Assembly (NCBI GenBank): GCA_036381255.1
Contig: DASVDG010000114.1
Coordinates: forward strand, 69,291 to 133,290
Origin: CALBZE01 sp036381255
Lineage (GTDB): Bacteria; Gemmatimonadota; Gemmatimonadetes; Longimicrobiales; RSA9
Length of the DNA: 64,000 bases
Direction: 5' to 3'
The notes beneath the pieces were generated by a model that was given only the letters and a program-made list of their open reading frames with translations, was not told where the DNA came from and made no database searches. The position numbers were made by a program, and so were the translations under genes. Positions 26,075 through 35,093 of the stretch are shown in pieces; within the stretch, counting starts at the first letter, position 1, and each line of letters starts with the position of its first letter.

Positions 26075-27878
26075 GGCGCCCGAAGCGCCGTTCCAGCTCC
26101 TGGAGCGACAGGCGCACCACGGTCGGCCGCCCGTGCACATCGTGGGACGGCAGCTCGGTGGTGAAGAGCCGGTCGACGAGCTCCGCCATCTCGGTCTGGG
26201 AGAGCCGCTGACCCGCCTTGATCGCGCCCTTGCACGCGAACGTCATAGCGATGCGCTCGTGCTGGTTCTTCGCGGCCCGGGTCAGCTCGCTCCCCTCCGC
26301 GAGCTCGGTGATCATCTCGCGCAGACAGCGTTCCGCGTCGAAGTACGGGTGCGGGGTCGGCGCCGCGTGGACGATGACGGTGCGCCCGCCGAACGGCTCG
26401 ACCTCGAACCCCGCCGCCTCGAAGAGCGGGCCGAGGTCCGCGACGACGGCGTATTCGGCCGGCGAGAGGCGGAGCGTCAGCGGGAACAGCAGCCGCTGAC
26501 TCGTCTGCCCCCCGTTCGTGAACCCGCGCATCAGCGACTCGAACAGGATGCGCTCGTGCGCCGAATGCTGGTCGATGATGAGCAGCCCGCTCCGCGTCTC
26601 CGCGAGGATGTACGTCTCGTGGATCTGCCACAGGGCGGGCCGGTGCCCCTCGGCGCGGGCGAGCTCGCGGCCGGCCGGCGCGCTCGCGCGGGCCACCGCG
26701 TCGGGCTCGTCGCCGTCCCGCTCCGCGCCGCCGGGCTGCGTGGAGCCGCCCTCGGTCGGCGCGGCCGGACTCGCCGACACGAAGAACGCAAGCTGGCCGG
26801 GGTCGGCCTGCTTCGGCACCGGCCCGGCCGGCCGCACCGGCCGTCGGAGCTGCGGGAGCAGCGGACTGCGGTCGAGCGTGGCCGCGCTGTCGAGCGACCG
26901 CAGCGCGTCGCGGACGGCCGACTCCACGGCCTCGGCCACCGCCGCGCGATCCCGGAACCGGACTTCCGCCTTCGTCGGGTGCACGTTCACGTCGACGCCC
27001 CCGGCCCCGACCTCGAGGTAGAGGTACAGCGACGGCCGGACGCCGTGCGGGACGGTCGTGCGGTAGGCGCGTTCCGCGGCCTGGACCAGCTCTCGGTCCC
27101 GGAACGGCCGGCCTTCCACGAACAGGTAGACGCGACGCGGGCCGGTCTGCGCCGCGTCCGGCCGCTCGACGAGGCCGGCCACCGTCACGCCGCCGCCGTC
27201 CTGCGCGACCGGCACCAGCCGGCCGGCCGTCTCCTCGCCCCAGATCGCCGCCACGCGCGAGACCAGGTCCCGGGCCGGCGGCAGCTCGAGCAGGATGCGC
27301 CCGTTCGACTCCAGCCGGAACGCCGCCGAGAGGTTGGCCAGCGCCAGCGTGGTCACCACGTCCGCGACGGCGCGCGTCTCCGCGGCGGCGCTCTTCAGGA
27401 ATTTGGCGCGCGCCGGCACGTTGAAGAACAGGTTCCGTGCGACGATCGTCGTCCCACCCTGCCGGGCGCAGTCCTCGACGCCGAGGATCCGCCCGCCAGC
27501 GACGCGCACGCGCGTGCCGACGCCGCCCGGCTCCGCCGTCTCGAGCACGAGCCGCGAGACCGACGCGATCGACGGCAGCGCCTCGCCCCGGAACCCGAAC
27601 GTCTGCACGGCGTGCAGATCCTTCTCGCTCGAGATCTTGCTCGTCGCGTGCCGGTCCAGCGCGAGGAGCGCGTCCTCACGGCCCATCCCCGTGCCGTCGT
27701 CGGCCACGCGGATCTCCGTCTTGCCGCCGTTCTGAATCGCGATGTCGACCCGCGTCGCCGCCGCGTCCAGCGCGTTCTCGACCAGCTCCTTCACCACCGA
27801 CGACGGCCGCTCGACGACTTCGCCCGCCGCGATCTGGTTGGCCAGGTTGTCCGGAAGGATCTGGATGCGGCGTGGCAT
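26067..27878 (-). CDS. mutL: DNA mismatch repair protein MutL (endonuclease type)
   Basis: Mismatch-repair ATPase that couples MutS to strand incision. 603 residues. GHKL ATPase motifs: ENALDAAATRVDI near 34-46, DDGTGM near 60-65, TFGFRGEAL near 93-101. A Pro/Gly/Ala-rich linker runs from about 345 to 405. The C-terminal domain has DQHSAHERILFE near 428, a variant of the endonuclease motif DQHA(X)2E(X)4E, ACKGAIKAG, and DVHGRP where many members have CPHGRP. Incision activity is likely, but the metal-site variant leaves some doubt. No mutS in the window. Confidence 0.95.
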   Translation of the reverse strand: MPRRIQILPDNLANQIAAGEVVERPSSVVKELVENALDAAATRVDIAIQNGGKTEIRVADDGTGMGREDALLALDRHATSKISSEKDLHAVQTFGFRGEALPSIASVSRLVLETAEPGGVGTRVRVAGGRILGVEDCARQGGTTIVARNLFFNVPARAKFLKSAAAETRAVADVVTTLALANLSAAFRLESNGRILLELPPARDLVSRVAAIWGEETAGRLVPVAQDGGGVTVAGLVERPDAAQTGPRRVYLFVEGRPFRDRELVQAAERAYRTTVPHGVRPSLYLYLEVGAGGVDVNVHPTKAEVRFRDRAAVAEAVESAVRDALRSLDSAATLDRSPLLPQLRRPVRPAGPVPKQADPGQLAFFVSASPAAPTEGGSTQPGGAERDGDEPDAVARASAPAGRELARAEGHRPALWQIHETYILAETRSGLLIIDQHSAHERILFESLMRGFTNGGQTSQRLLFPLTLRLSPAEYAVVADLGPLFEAAGFEVEPFGGRTVIVHAAPTPHPYFDAERCLREMITELAEGSELTRAAKNQHERIAMTFACKGAIKAGQRLSQTEMAELVDRLFTTELPSHDVHGRPTVVRLSLQELERRFGRHG

Positions 27879-27962
27879 GCGTTCCGCTCTACCCGTGGTC
27901 CCCGCGCCCGTCGGGCGCCTCCGCGCTTCGCGCGGGAAAGATAAGGGAGGACGCGACGAAAA

Positions 27963-28754
27963 TCACGACGGCGGCGCCACCGTCGTCGGTGATTCGGGGA
28001 GCGCGTAGAAGCACGCGGCGTTGCGCGCCGTCGTCTCCGCCACCACCTCGAAGCGCTCGCCGCGCAGGCGGGCCACGCCCTCGGCCACGTGGCGCACGTA
28101 CGCCGGCTCGTTCCGCCTGCCGCGCTTCGGCACCGGCGCGAGGTACGGGCTGTCCGTCTCGATGAGCAGGCGCTCCGCCGGCACGGCCCGGACCAGCGCC
28201 TCGCCCTCGTAGTTCTTGAACGTGACCAGGCCGGAGAACGAAACGAACCAGCCGGCGTCCAGCGCCGCCTCCAGGAGCTCCCGCCCGCCCGCGAAGCAAT
28301 GCAGCACGCCGCGTACGGAACGCCCCGCCTCCCGCAGCATCGCGGCCGTATCCTCGTCAGCCGAGCGCGAGTGTACCACGACCGGCAGCTCCAGCTCCGC
28401 GCCCAGCTCGAGGTGCCGCGCGAATGCGCGCCGCTGCGCGTCCCGGGGAGCGTTGTCGTAGTAGTAGTCGAGGCCGGTCTCCCCCAGCGCGACGACCTCC
28501 TCGCGACCCGCAAGCTCGACGATCCGGTCGAACACGTCCGCACCCGCCCGGTCGGCCACGTGCGGGTGCACCCCGACCGACGCCCAGACGCCGTCCAGCC
28601 GCGATGCCAGCTCGACGGCGGCCTCCATGTCCGCTGGATCCGCGCCGATCGTGACCATGCGCGCGACACCGGCCTCCCGCGCCCGCGCGACGACCTGTTC
28701 CGCCTCGTCGATCAGGCGCTCGTCCGTGAGATGGCAGTGTGAATCGAAGAGCAT
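27963..28754 (-). CDS. tatD: TatD-family metal-dependent deoxyribonuclease
   Basis: TIM-barrel hydrolase of the TatD family (3'-5' DNase or aminoacyl hydrolase activity). 263 residues from the ATG at 28754, preceded by AGAGG; an ATG 12 nt upstream is an alternative. Metal ligands: FDSHCHLTD at 3-11, GETGLDYYYD near 92-101, VVHSRSADED near 127-136, LHCFAG near 150-155, ETDSPYLAPVP near 198-208. A perfect 18-bp hairpin ends just before the start codons and may limit its translation. Confidence 0.94.
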   Translation of the reverse strand: MLFDSHCHLTDERLIDEAEQVVARAREAGVARMVTIGADPADMEAAVELASRLDGVWASVGVHPHVADRAGADVFDRIVELAGREEVVALGETGLDYYYDNAPRDAQRRAFARHLELGAELELPVVVHSRSADEDTAAMLREAGRSVRGVLHCFAGGRELLEAALDAGWFVSFSGLVTFKNYEGEALVRAVPAERLLIETDSPYLAPVPKRGRRNEPAYVRHVAEGVARLRGERFEVVAETTARNAACFYALPESPTTVAPPS

Positions 28755-28769
28755 GTTCCTCTGCATCAA

Positions 28770-28809
28770 GGGGTCAGGGAGCGGCGATCGTTCGCCGCTC
28801 CCTGACCCC
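28770..28809. repeat. Perfect 18-bp palindromic stem with 4-nt loop (REP-like)
   Basis: GGGGTCAGGGAGCGGCGA (28770-28787) pairs perfectly with 28792-28809 around the loop TCGT. It fills most of the 85-bp secF-tatD gap. No T run follows on the minus strand; the tatD start region begins 4 nt beyond. It may act as a terminator, an RNA stabiliser for secDF, or a dispersed palindromic element. Confidence 0.9.
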
Positions 28810-28839
28810 CGAGGTCCGCTGCACGTCCGGGTCGGGCCG

Positions 28840-29802
28840 TCAGACGGCCGCGCCCGCCCGGCTCGGCCGCGTCGTCGCCTTCTTCCCCGACGTCTTCGGC
28901 TTCCACCGCTCCGTGATCACCAGCAGCGCCGGCGACGCGACGAAGATCGAGGAGTACGTCCCGATCAGGATCCCGACGAACAGGATCAGCGAGAATTGCC
29001 GGATCGTCTCGCCGCCCAGCATGAAGAGCGAGAGCAGCGTGGCGAGCGTCGTGCCGCTCGTCAGTACCGTCCGCGGGAGCGTCTCGTTGATCGACCGGTT
29101 CAGGATCGCGCCGAACGTCTCCCGTCGGCCGGTCTTCTTCAGGTTCTCGCGGGCCCGGTCGAACACGATGATGGTGTCGTTCAGCGAGTAACCGACGATC
29201 GTCAGCACGGCAGCGACGGTCGGCAGCGACACCTCCATCCGGAAGACGGACAGGATGCCGAGCGTGATCAGGATGTCGTGGACCACCGCGATGACCGCCG
29301 CCAGGCCGAAGCGCCACTCGAAGCGGAACGCGAGGTAGACGAGCGTGACCGCGAACGAGAGCAGGATCGCCAGCGCCGCGCGCACCTGCAACTCGCTGCC
29401 GACCTTCGGCCCGACCGCCTCGGTGCGCGCCACGGTGAATCCATCCGCGCCGAACCGCTCCGCGAGTACCTCCACGATCCGCTCGGACGTGTTCCCACCC
29501 GCTTCGGAAAACTCCTGCGCCCGGATCAGGAACTCGCTCGCCTCGCCGAAACGGGTCACCTCGGCGCCCGGCGCAACCCGGGCGATCACCTCGCGGACTT
29601 CCGCCACCGAGGTCTCGTCGACGAAGGCGACCTGAACCAGCGTGCCGCCCGTGAAGTCGACGCCGTAGTTGAGCCAGGAGCCCTGGCTGAACTGAAAGAA
29701 CAGCGCGCCGACGAGTGCGATGACCACGGCCGCGCCGCTGAGCACGTAGGCGACCTTACGGCGCCCGATGAAGTCGAAGTTGGCGTTCGCGAAGAGTCGC
29801 AT
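28840..29802 (-). CDS. secF: Protein translocase subunit SecF
   Basis: Partner of SecD that uses the proton motive force to complete Sec export. 320 residues, six transmembrane helices with the first periplasmic domain between helices 1 and 2. Signatures: YGVDFTGGTLVQV near 46-58, TIVGYSLNDTIIVFDR near 195-210, and a C-terminal basic tail. It lies 18 nt after secD. Confidence 0.97.
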   Translation of the reverse strand: MRLFANANFDFIGRRKVAYVLSGAAVVIALVGALFFQFSQGSWLNYGVDFTGGTLVQVAFVDETSVAEVREVIARVAPGAEVTRFGEASEFLIRAQEFSEAGGNTSERIVEVLAERFGADGFTVARTEAVGPKVGSELQVRAALAILLSFAVTLVYLAFRFEWRFGLAAVIAVVHDILITLGILSVFRMEVSLPTVAAVLTIVGYSLNDTIIVFDRARENLKKTGRRETFGAILNRSINETLPRTVLTSGTTLATLLSLFMLGGETIRQFSLILFVGILIGTYSSIFVASPALLVITERWKPKTSGKKATTRPSRAGAAV

Positions 29803-29820
29803 GCCGATTCTGGCTCCGCG

Positions 29821-31419
29821 TCAGATGCTGAGTGCTTCCACGGCGCGCTTCCGCTGGAGGTACAGCAGGAAGAGCGTGCGCGTGACGTAGACGGCCGAGA
29901 AGAACGAGGCGATGATCCCGATCGAGAGCGTGACCGCGAACCCCTGCACCGGACCCGTCCCGAACCGGTACAGGATCAGGGCCGTAAGCAGCGTCGTGAT
30001 ATTCGAGTCCACGATCGCCGACATCGCGTTCGAGAACCCCTCGTCGACGGCCATGCGAATCGTGCGCCCGGCCGCGAGCTCCTCCCGGATGCGCTCGAAG
30101 ATCAGCACGTTCGCGTCCACCGCCATCCCGATGGACAGGATGAGGCCCGCAATCCCCGGCGCCGTCAGCGTGGCGTTGAGCGCCGCCATCCCGCCGAGGA
30201 CGATGATCGTGTACACGCCCAGCGCGATGATCGACAACGCGCCCGAGAAGCGGTAGTACCCGACCATGATCGCGATGACCAGGATCACGCCGACGATGCC
30301 GGCCACCTTCCCCTTCGCGACCGAGTCCGCGCCGAGCGACGGCCCGACCACCCGCTCCTCGATGATGTCGAGCGGCGCCGGCAGCGCGCCGGCCCGAAGC
30401 ACGAGCGCCAGGTCGTTCGCCTCTTCGAGCGGCGCCTGGCCGAGCCGGATCACGCCGCTCGTGGCGATGCGCTGCTCCACGACGGGCGCGCTGTAGACCT
30501 CATCGTCGAGGACGATCGCGATGCGGTCCCCGATGTGCTCGCCCGTGACGCTCTCGAACGTCCGGCCGCCCCGCCGGTTCAGCTCGAACGAGACGATCGT
30601 CTGGTTGAACTGCGGGTCGCGGCCCGCGGTCGCGTTCTCCAGCGCCTCGCCCGTCATGAACGGGTCTTCCTCGAGGACGAAGAGCGTGCGGTAGAGCTGC
30701 GCGCCACGCCCCGTCGGTTCCGCGGCCCAGAGCAGCTCGACGTCGCGCGGCATCGCCCGCTGCACCTCCGGCAGCGCGAGGTAGCGCGTCAGCGTCGGTA
30801 CGTCCGCCTCGGCCACGAGCAGCTCGCCCGCGACGCCGCTGTCGAGCAGCAGCGCGGAGAACGGCCGGGCCTCCGCCTCGGCCGCATCCGTGGTGTCCTC
30901 CTGCGCCGCATCCGCCCGCGCCGTGTCCTGCCGGCCGAACAGCAGCTCTTCGACCGCCTCGCCCGGACGGTCGGCCCGCGCCCGCTCGGTCAGCGCCTCG
31001 GGACCCAGCGCCTCGACGACCGCACGGTCGATCCGCGGCAGCGCTCGCAGCAGCTCCTGGCCGTCCCTCACCAGCTTGAACTCCAGGTACGCCGTCTGCT
31101 GGATGATGCCCTTCGCGCGCTCCTCGTCCCGGATCCCTGCCAGCTCGACGATGATCCGGTCGGCGCCGACCTTCTGGATCAGCGGCTCCTCCACGCCGAA
31201 CTCGTCGATGCGCGTGCGGATGATCTTGAGCGCGCGGTCCGTCGCGTCCGCGCGCGTCTCGGGCGTGAACGTCCCCTCCGGATCCGAGACCTCGAGGGCC
31301 AGGTGCATCCCGCCCTGGAGGTCGAGGCCGAGCTTGAGCCCGTTCGAGTACAGGTACCATCCGGCGGTCGCCAGGACGGCGAGGATCACGAGGATTCGGC
31401 CTTTCAGGGTGCCGAACAT
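29821..31419 (-). CDS. secD: Protein translocase subunit SecD
   Basis: Larger subunit of the SecDF export motor. 532 residues from the ATG at 31419 behind GGAGAG. An N-terminal helix is followed by LKLGLDLQGGMHLALEV near 28-44, a large periplasmic P1 domain, and five further helices containing LILSIGMAVDANVLIFERIREEL near 435-457. The P1 domain holds an acidic Ala/Glu-rich insertion near 190-210. No yajC was found upstream. Confidence 0.97.
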   Translation of the reverse strand: MFGTLKGRILVILAVLATAGWYLYSNGLKLGLDLQGGMHLALEVSDPEGTFTPETRADATDRALKIIRTRIDEFGVEEPLIQKVGADRIIVELAGIRDEERAKGIIQQTAYLEFKLVRDGQELLRALPRIDRAVVEALGPEALTERARADRPGEAVEELLFGRQDTARADAAQEDTTDAAEAEARPFSALLLDSGVAGELLVAEADVPTLTRYLALPEVQRAMPRDVELLWAAEPTGRGAQLYRTLFVLEEDPFMTGEALENATAGRDPQFNQTIVSFELNRRGGRTFESVTGEHIGDRIAIVLDDEVYSAPVVEQRIATSGVIRLGQAPLEEANDLALVLRAGALPAPLDIIEERVVGPSLGADSVAKGKVAGIVGVILVIAIMVGYYRFSGALSIIALGVYTIIVLGGMAALNATLTAPGIAGLILSIGMAVDANVLIFERIREELAAGRTIRMAVDEGFSNAMSAIVDSNITTLLTALILYRFGTGPVQGFAVTLSIGIIASFFSAVYVTRTLFLLYLQRKRAVEALSI

Positions 31420-31485
31420 CGAGCGTCTCTCCAAGTCGTTGTCGCGCAATCACGAAGCGGGTCCGACGCCGGACCCGAGCACGTT

Positions 31486-31514
31486 AAGTTCGCGCCGCCG
31501 CGGCCGATTGTCAA
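31486..31514 (-). promoter_or_regulatory. Probable promoter of secD-secF
   Basis: Minus strand TTGACA (31509-31514), 17-nt spacer, GAACTT (31486-31491). The leader also holds a perfect 8-bp hairpin (31458-31477, CGGGTCCG paired with CGGACCCG) about 40 nt before the secD ATG. Confidence 0.45.
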
Positions 31515-31526
31515 CAACCGGACCGG

Positions 31527-32849
31527 TCAGCGGGTGTCGCCGGTGTACAGCACGCGCCAGATCCGGCCGCCGGCGTCATCGGCGATGTAGAGGGAGCCGT
31601 CGGGGCCTTCGGCCAGGCCGGTCGGCCGGTGTGCGGCGGCGGCGGGCTGCCTCACGGCGCCGGCGAAGCCGTCGGCGAACGTCGTGGGCGAACCGGCGGG
31701 GCGGTCGCCGTCGAACGGGACGAACACCACCTTATACCCGGCCTGCGGCAAAGGTGCCCGGTTCCAGGAGCCGTGGAAGGCGATGAAGGCGCCGCCGCGG
31801 TAGTGGTCCGGGAACGCGTGGGCGCCGCGGCCGGTGTAGAAGAGCAGCCCGTTGGGCGCCCAGTGGCCGGGGAACGCGGCGATCGGCTCTTCGGCGCGGT
31901 CGCAGCGGCCGATCTCCCGGCCGTCGCCGCCGTACTCGGGGGCGAGGACCTTCCGGCCCTGCTGCCAGTCGTGGTAGCAGTAGGGCCAGCCGAAGTCGTC
32001 GCCCTCGTCGACGCGGAAGAGCTCCTCGGAGGGGAGCTCGGCGCTCTGGCGCTCGTCGAAGCGCTCGGGCCAGAGCGAGGCGAGCTGGTCGCGGCCGTGC
32101 TGTGCCGCGTAGACGACGCCGGTGCCGGGGTGGACGGTCAGCGCGACGGCGTTGCGAATGCCGGTGGCGAAGCGCCGGCCGTCGCGCTGTCGCTGGTCGG
32201 TCCGGTCGGCGTGGAAGCGCCAGATCCCGCCGCGCGTCTCGAGTTGCGGGCAGGGGTCGAGCCCGGGCGAGTGGCGGGTCCGGGCCTGTTCCTGACAGGC
32301 GTTGGAGGGCGCGCCGATGTTGACGTAGAGGGCGCCGTCGGGGCCGAGCGCGATGGACTTCGCGGCGTGGTTCCGGTCGTCCGGCAGTTCCCGGACGATG
32401 GTGTCCGGCGCGCCGGCGGGGCGCAGGCTGCCGGGGGGAAGCGGGTAGCGGAGCACGGCGTCGTCGGGCGCGAAGTAGAGCCAGCTTCCGCGCAGTGCGA
32501 TCCCGGTGCCGCCGTTCTCGCCGAAGCGTTCGCGTACGTCGGCGCGCCCATCGCCGTCGGTGTCGCGGAGCGCGAGGACGCCGCCGCGGGTGCGGCTGCG
32601 GCGGTCGTTGGCGAGCGCGACGAAGAGGTCGCCGTTCGGTGCCACGACCAGGTGCCGTGCGGCGCCGACGTCGTCGGCGACGACGAGGGCGCAGAAGCCG
32701 TCGGGGAGCGTGAGCCCGCCGTCATCGGGGTCGCACGCCGGTCGGCCGCCGTGCGGCGACTGGGCGACTGCGGCGCCCGCGGCGAGGAACAGGGTCACGG
32801 TGGCGAGCAGGGGTGCGGAACCCGAACGGTGTCGAACGCGGCGTCGCAT
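31527..32849 (-). CDS. Secreted PQQ-dependent sugar dehydrogenase-like protein (GSDH fold)
   Basis: 440 residues from the ATG at 32849 (GGTGGAG upstream). A signal peptide (about 1-29, cleaved after AAGAAVA) sends it to the periplasm. The mature part reads as a beta-propeller of the glucose/sorbosone dehydrogenase family, with GPDGALYVNIGAPSNAC near 150-166, ATGIRNAVALTVHPGTG near 215-231 and a final DGSLYIADDAGGRIWRVLY repeat. Known relatives oxidise aldose sugars using PQQ, but many propellers of this family lack proven activity, so the substrate is open. Confidence 0.85.
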   Translation of the reverse strand: MRRRVRHRSGSAPLLATVTLFLAAGAAVAQSPHGGRPACDPDDGGLTLPDGFCALVVADDVGAARHLVVAPNGDLFVALANDRRSRTRGGVLALRDTDGDGRADVRERFGENGGTGIALRGSWLYFAPDDAVLRYPLPPGSLRPAGAPDTIVRELPDDRNHAAKSIALGPDGALYVNIGAPSNACQEQARTRHSPGLDPCPQLETRGGIWRFHADRTDQRQRDGRRFATGIRNAVALTVHPGTGVVYAAQHGRDQLASLWPERFDERQSAELPSEELFRVDEGDDFGWPYCYHDWQQGRKVLAPEYGGDGREIGRCDRAEEPIAAFPGHWAPNGLLFYTGRGAHAFPDHYRGGAFIAFHGSWNRAPLPQAGYKVVFVPFDGDRPAGSPTTFADGFAGAVRQPAAAAHRPTGLAEGPDGSLYIADDAGGRIWRVLYTGDTR

Positions 32850-33126
32850 GGCTCCACCTGGGGTGCGTGCAGGGATCGATCGGATGACCCGGCGCCCGGG
32901 CGGCGCGCCGATCGTGATGATATTAGGAGGTCGGGCGCGGGCGTCAACTCCCGGGCCGTGTGGCCGTGCGGGGTGGGCGTCGCGACCCGGCCGGCCGGGC
33001 CTTGCCGGATCCGTGGAGGTGTCCGAACTTGTCGATTCCGCACGTTCACTCGAGGACCCGGACCGAGCCGGGGTGGGCGTCGCCCGTCTCGGGTGCGCCC
33101 CGGGATGGCCATTGCCCGACGGGAGT

Positions 33127-33609
33127 ATGCTACGTCGCTCGCTGTTCTGCACGGTCGCGCTCGTCGCCTCGGTCGCACTGGTGCGCTGCGGCCTGGTCAC
33201 GCCGACGGGCGTAGTCGACGTGCGGCAGGTCCAGCTCAGCCTCGAGCTCTCGTCGGAGGAGGTCGTCAACGGCGCGACCGTGGCGGCCGAGGTGCGAATC
33301 CGGAACACCGGCACGACGACCGCGGCGATCCAGGTGACCGAGTCGTGCCTTGCCGACTTCTCCATCGTGCGCGACGGAGTGCCGCAGGCGTTCCGCATCA
33401 CGCCGGCAGAGTGCTGGGCGGTCGATTCGCCGCTGATGCTCGATCCCGGCGAGTTGCTCCGCCGCGAGTGGACCATCGAGGTCGTGACGCCATCGGGTGC
33501 GGCGGTTCCCGAAGGCCAGTACATTGTACGTGTAGAGATGAACGGGCGCTTGGAGGGCGGATCGGAATTTCCCGACGTCGTCCGCCCCCTGACGGTGGTG
33601 GAGCCATGA
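33127..33609 (+). CDS. BsuPI-domain secreted/lipoprotein
   Basis: 160 residues from the ATG at 33127. The N-terminal hydrophobic stretch ends in ALVRCG, a possible but atypical lipobox (Arg before Cys). The rest resembles the BsuPI (intracellular proteinase inhibitor-like) Ig fold: LELSSEEVVNGATVAAEVRI near 40-59, a central NTGTTTAAIQV, and the terminal PEGQYIVRVEMNGRL. It diverges from the sugar dehydrogenase gene. Its stop overlaps the next start (ATGA), so the two form an operon. Function unknown. Confidence 0.75.
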   Translation: MLRRSLFCTVALVASVALVRCGLVTPTGVVDVRQVQLSLELSSEEVVNGATVAAEVRIRNTGTTTAAIQVTESCLADFSIVRDGVPQAFRITPAECWAVDSPLMLDPGELLRREWTIEVVTPSGAAVPEGQYIVRVEMNGRLEGGSEFPDVVRPLTVVEP

Positions 33610-33977
33610 CCGGACAAAACGCGGCCCAGGCGGCGGCGCGGCTCGCGTCGTTGCGCGAGCTCGAAGCGAAGGTGCAGCACGTCCACGGGATGGTCGAGCA
33701 GTTCGCGGCGGCGGCGGTGCGAGGCGCGGACGCGTCGCTCTCGATTCCGCTCCGCCGAGCGTTCGGCCGGCTGAAGATCGCGTTCCTCGGCGAGGGATTC
33801 GACCAGCTCTCACAGCTCGCCGGAGCGATGGAGATCGCGGCGGGCCGCGGCAGCGCGGCGAGCCAGAAGGTCCGGATCCTCCGGGAGGGCGTGGGCTCGA
33901 TGCGGCACCAGATCGAGCTGGAGCAGCGGGCGGTCCAGCGCGAGCAGGCGGAGCGGCGGGAGGAGGGCGACGGCTGA
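33606..33977 (+). CDS. Hypothetical helical protein
   Basis: 123 residues, no family recognised. It is predicted almost all helical, with heptad-like stretches at the N terminus (ASLRELEAKVQHVHGMVEQ near 14-32) and a highly charged C-terminal end rich in Glu, Arg and Gln. The ATG overlaps the stop of the BsuPI-domain gene by 4 nt. No signal peptide, so it is probably cytoplasmic. Confidence 0.65.
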   Translation: MTGQNAAQAAARLASLRELEAKVQHVHGMVEQFAAAAVRGADASLSIPLRRAFGRLKIAFLGEGFDQLSQLAGAMEIAAGRGSAASQKVRILREGVGSMRHQIELEQRAVQREQAERREEGDG

Positions 33978-34556
33978 CCCGCACCCGGTGCCGGACCCGC
34001 CCGCCCGCGAGGCGTGCGTGGCGGGTGTTCTTCGTCCATCGACATCGCGTTCTGGAGGGATTCAGGTCCTCGTCGAAGAACGACGCCCCGGTCGAGACCG
34101 GCGTGCGGCACGCCGCGTTCGATGCGTCGGTCGCTGCCTGCGGTGCATCCGCGGGCGCGGCGCTCGCCGCGGGCCCTCGCTCCTGGACGCGACGATTCTC
34201 GTCGCCGGCTCGATGATCGGCTCCGGCATCTCCATCGCCTCCGCAGAAATCGCGTTCAACCTGCTCATCTTCTGCCCGACGACGACGTTCAACGACGAGA
34301 AGGGGCTGCCCCTGCTCCTCCCCGAACGCAGCGGGACGCTCGAGGTCGGGGCGCCCAACTTCCTGCGCCTCATCGTCCGAGCGGACGGAGCGAAGGTTCG
34401 AGAATTATCGATACCGAGCCGGAGCAGAGCGCAGGCGAGGTGTCCTGGAGCGAAGTGGAGGGCAGCGGCGCGGAGCGCCCGCAGCGGCAATGCGATGGTA
34501 TGCGCCGGAACACTCCCTGCCTGCCTGGCCGACCTACAGGTCTTCAGCAGTGCAGA
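33978..34556. other. Accessory region without an intact gene
   Basis: 579 bp between the plus-strand helical-protein gene and the minus-strand lipoprotein gene. It contains a short permease remnant (34180-34254). The frames left open across the rest have no start with a ribosome-binding site and no recognisable domain. Base composition falls slightly below that of neighbouring operons toward the right. Confidence 0.6.
34180..34254 (+). pseudogene. Fragment of an APC-family amino-acid permease (first helix)
   Basis: The plus-strand frame reads LLDATILVAGSMIGSGIS followed by IASAEIA, closely matching the first transmembrane segment of amino acid/polyamine permeases (consensus GSMIGSGIF). No start codon lies in a suitable position, and the frame departs from the family immediately afterwards. 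Only about 25 codons remain, so this is a decay remnant or a recombination scar. Confidence 0.5.
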
Positions 34557-35072
34557 TCATGCATTTCCAAGTCCAACCAAACCTGCTCCCTGCGGGTTGT
34601 CGGCCAGCACGGCTGAGATATCCATGTTCACTTCCAACGTATCGACCGCCGACTCTTCCCTCAGCCACTGATCAGAGACCGGATAGAGTACGAGGTCATG
34701 ATCTCCGGTCGGATCCCTCCCCATGACGTGCACGCAAGCCTCGACCTCGCTCTTGCCTGCGACCCACTTGTGCGTCGAATCGGCCATAAGCGTAAGCGTA
34801 TACCAGCCTGACACGTCGCTCGTGGTCTTGGCTCGTGCGATCACCCCCCACGGGCCGACCTCGCAGTCGCCCGGTGCCGGCCCCAGCCCATGAAGCGCTT
34901 CCACTTCCACCGGCACGCCTTCCTGCGGAGTGCCGTTGGCCTCGACGATGCCCTGAATGACGAGCGCGAGCAGGGGAGCAGGATCCCGCTCGGGCTCGAG
35001 TGCCCCTTTTTCGCTGCACGACAGGGAAAAGCCGGCTACGGCCAGAGTCCAAACGACGGCCCACCTCTTCAT
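34557..35072 (-). CDS. Predicted lipoprotein, function unknown
   Basis: 171 residues with a clear lipoprotein signal (MKRWAVVWTLAVAGFSLSC, Cys19 after FSLS) and a perfect AAAGGAGG site before the ATG at 35072. Residues near 38-110 resemble a carboxypeptidase-regulatory-like beta-sandwich (VIQGIVEANGTPQEGVPVEV, then DVSGWYTLTL). Cys residues at about 70 and 113 may form a disulfide. It starts 21 nt after merR on the same strand and is probably co-transcribed with it. Confidence 0.75.
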   Translation of the reverse strand: MKRWAVVWTLAVAGFSLSCSEKGALEPERDPAPLLALVIQGIVEANGTPQEGVPVEVEALHGLGPAPGDCEVGPWGVIARAKTTSDVSGWYTLTLMADSTHKWVAGKSEVEACVHVMGRDPTGDHDLVLYPVSDQWLREESAVDTLEVNMDISAVLADNPQGAGLVGLGNA

Positions 35073-35093
35073 GGAACCTCCTTTCTAGTGGTG

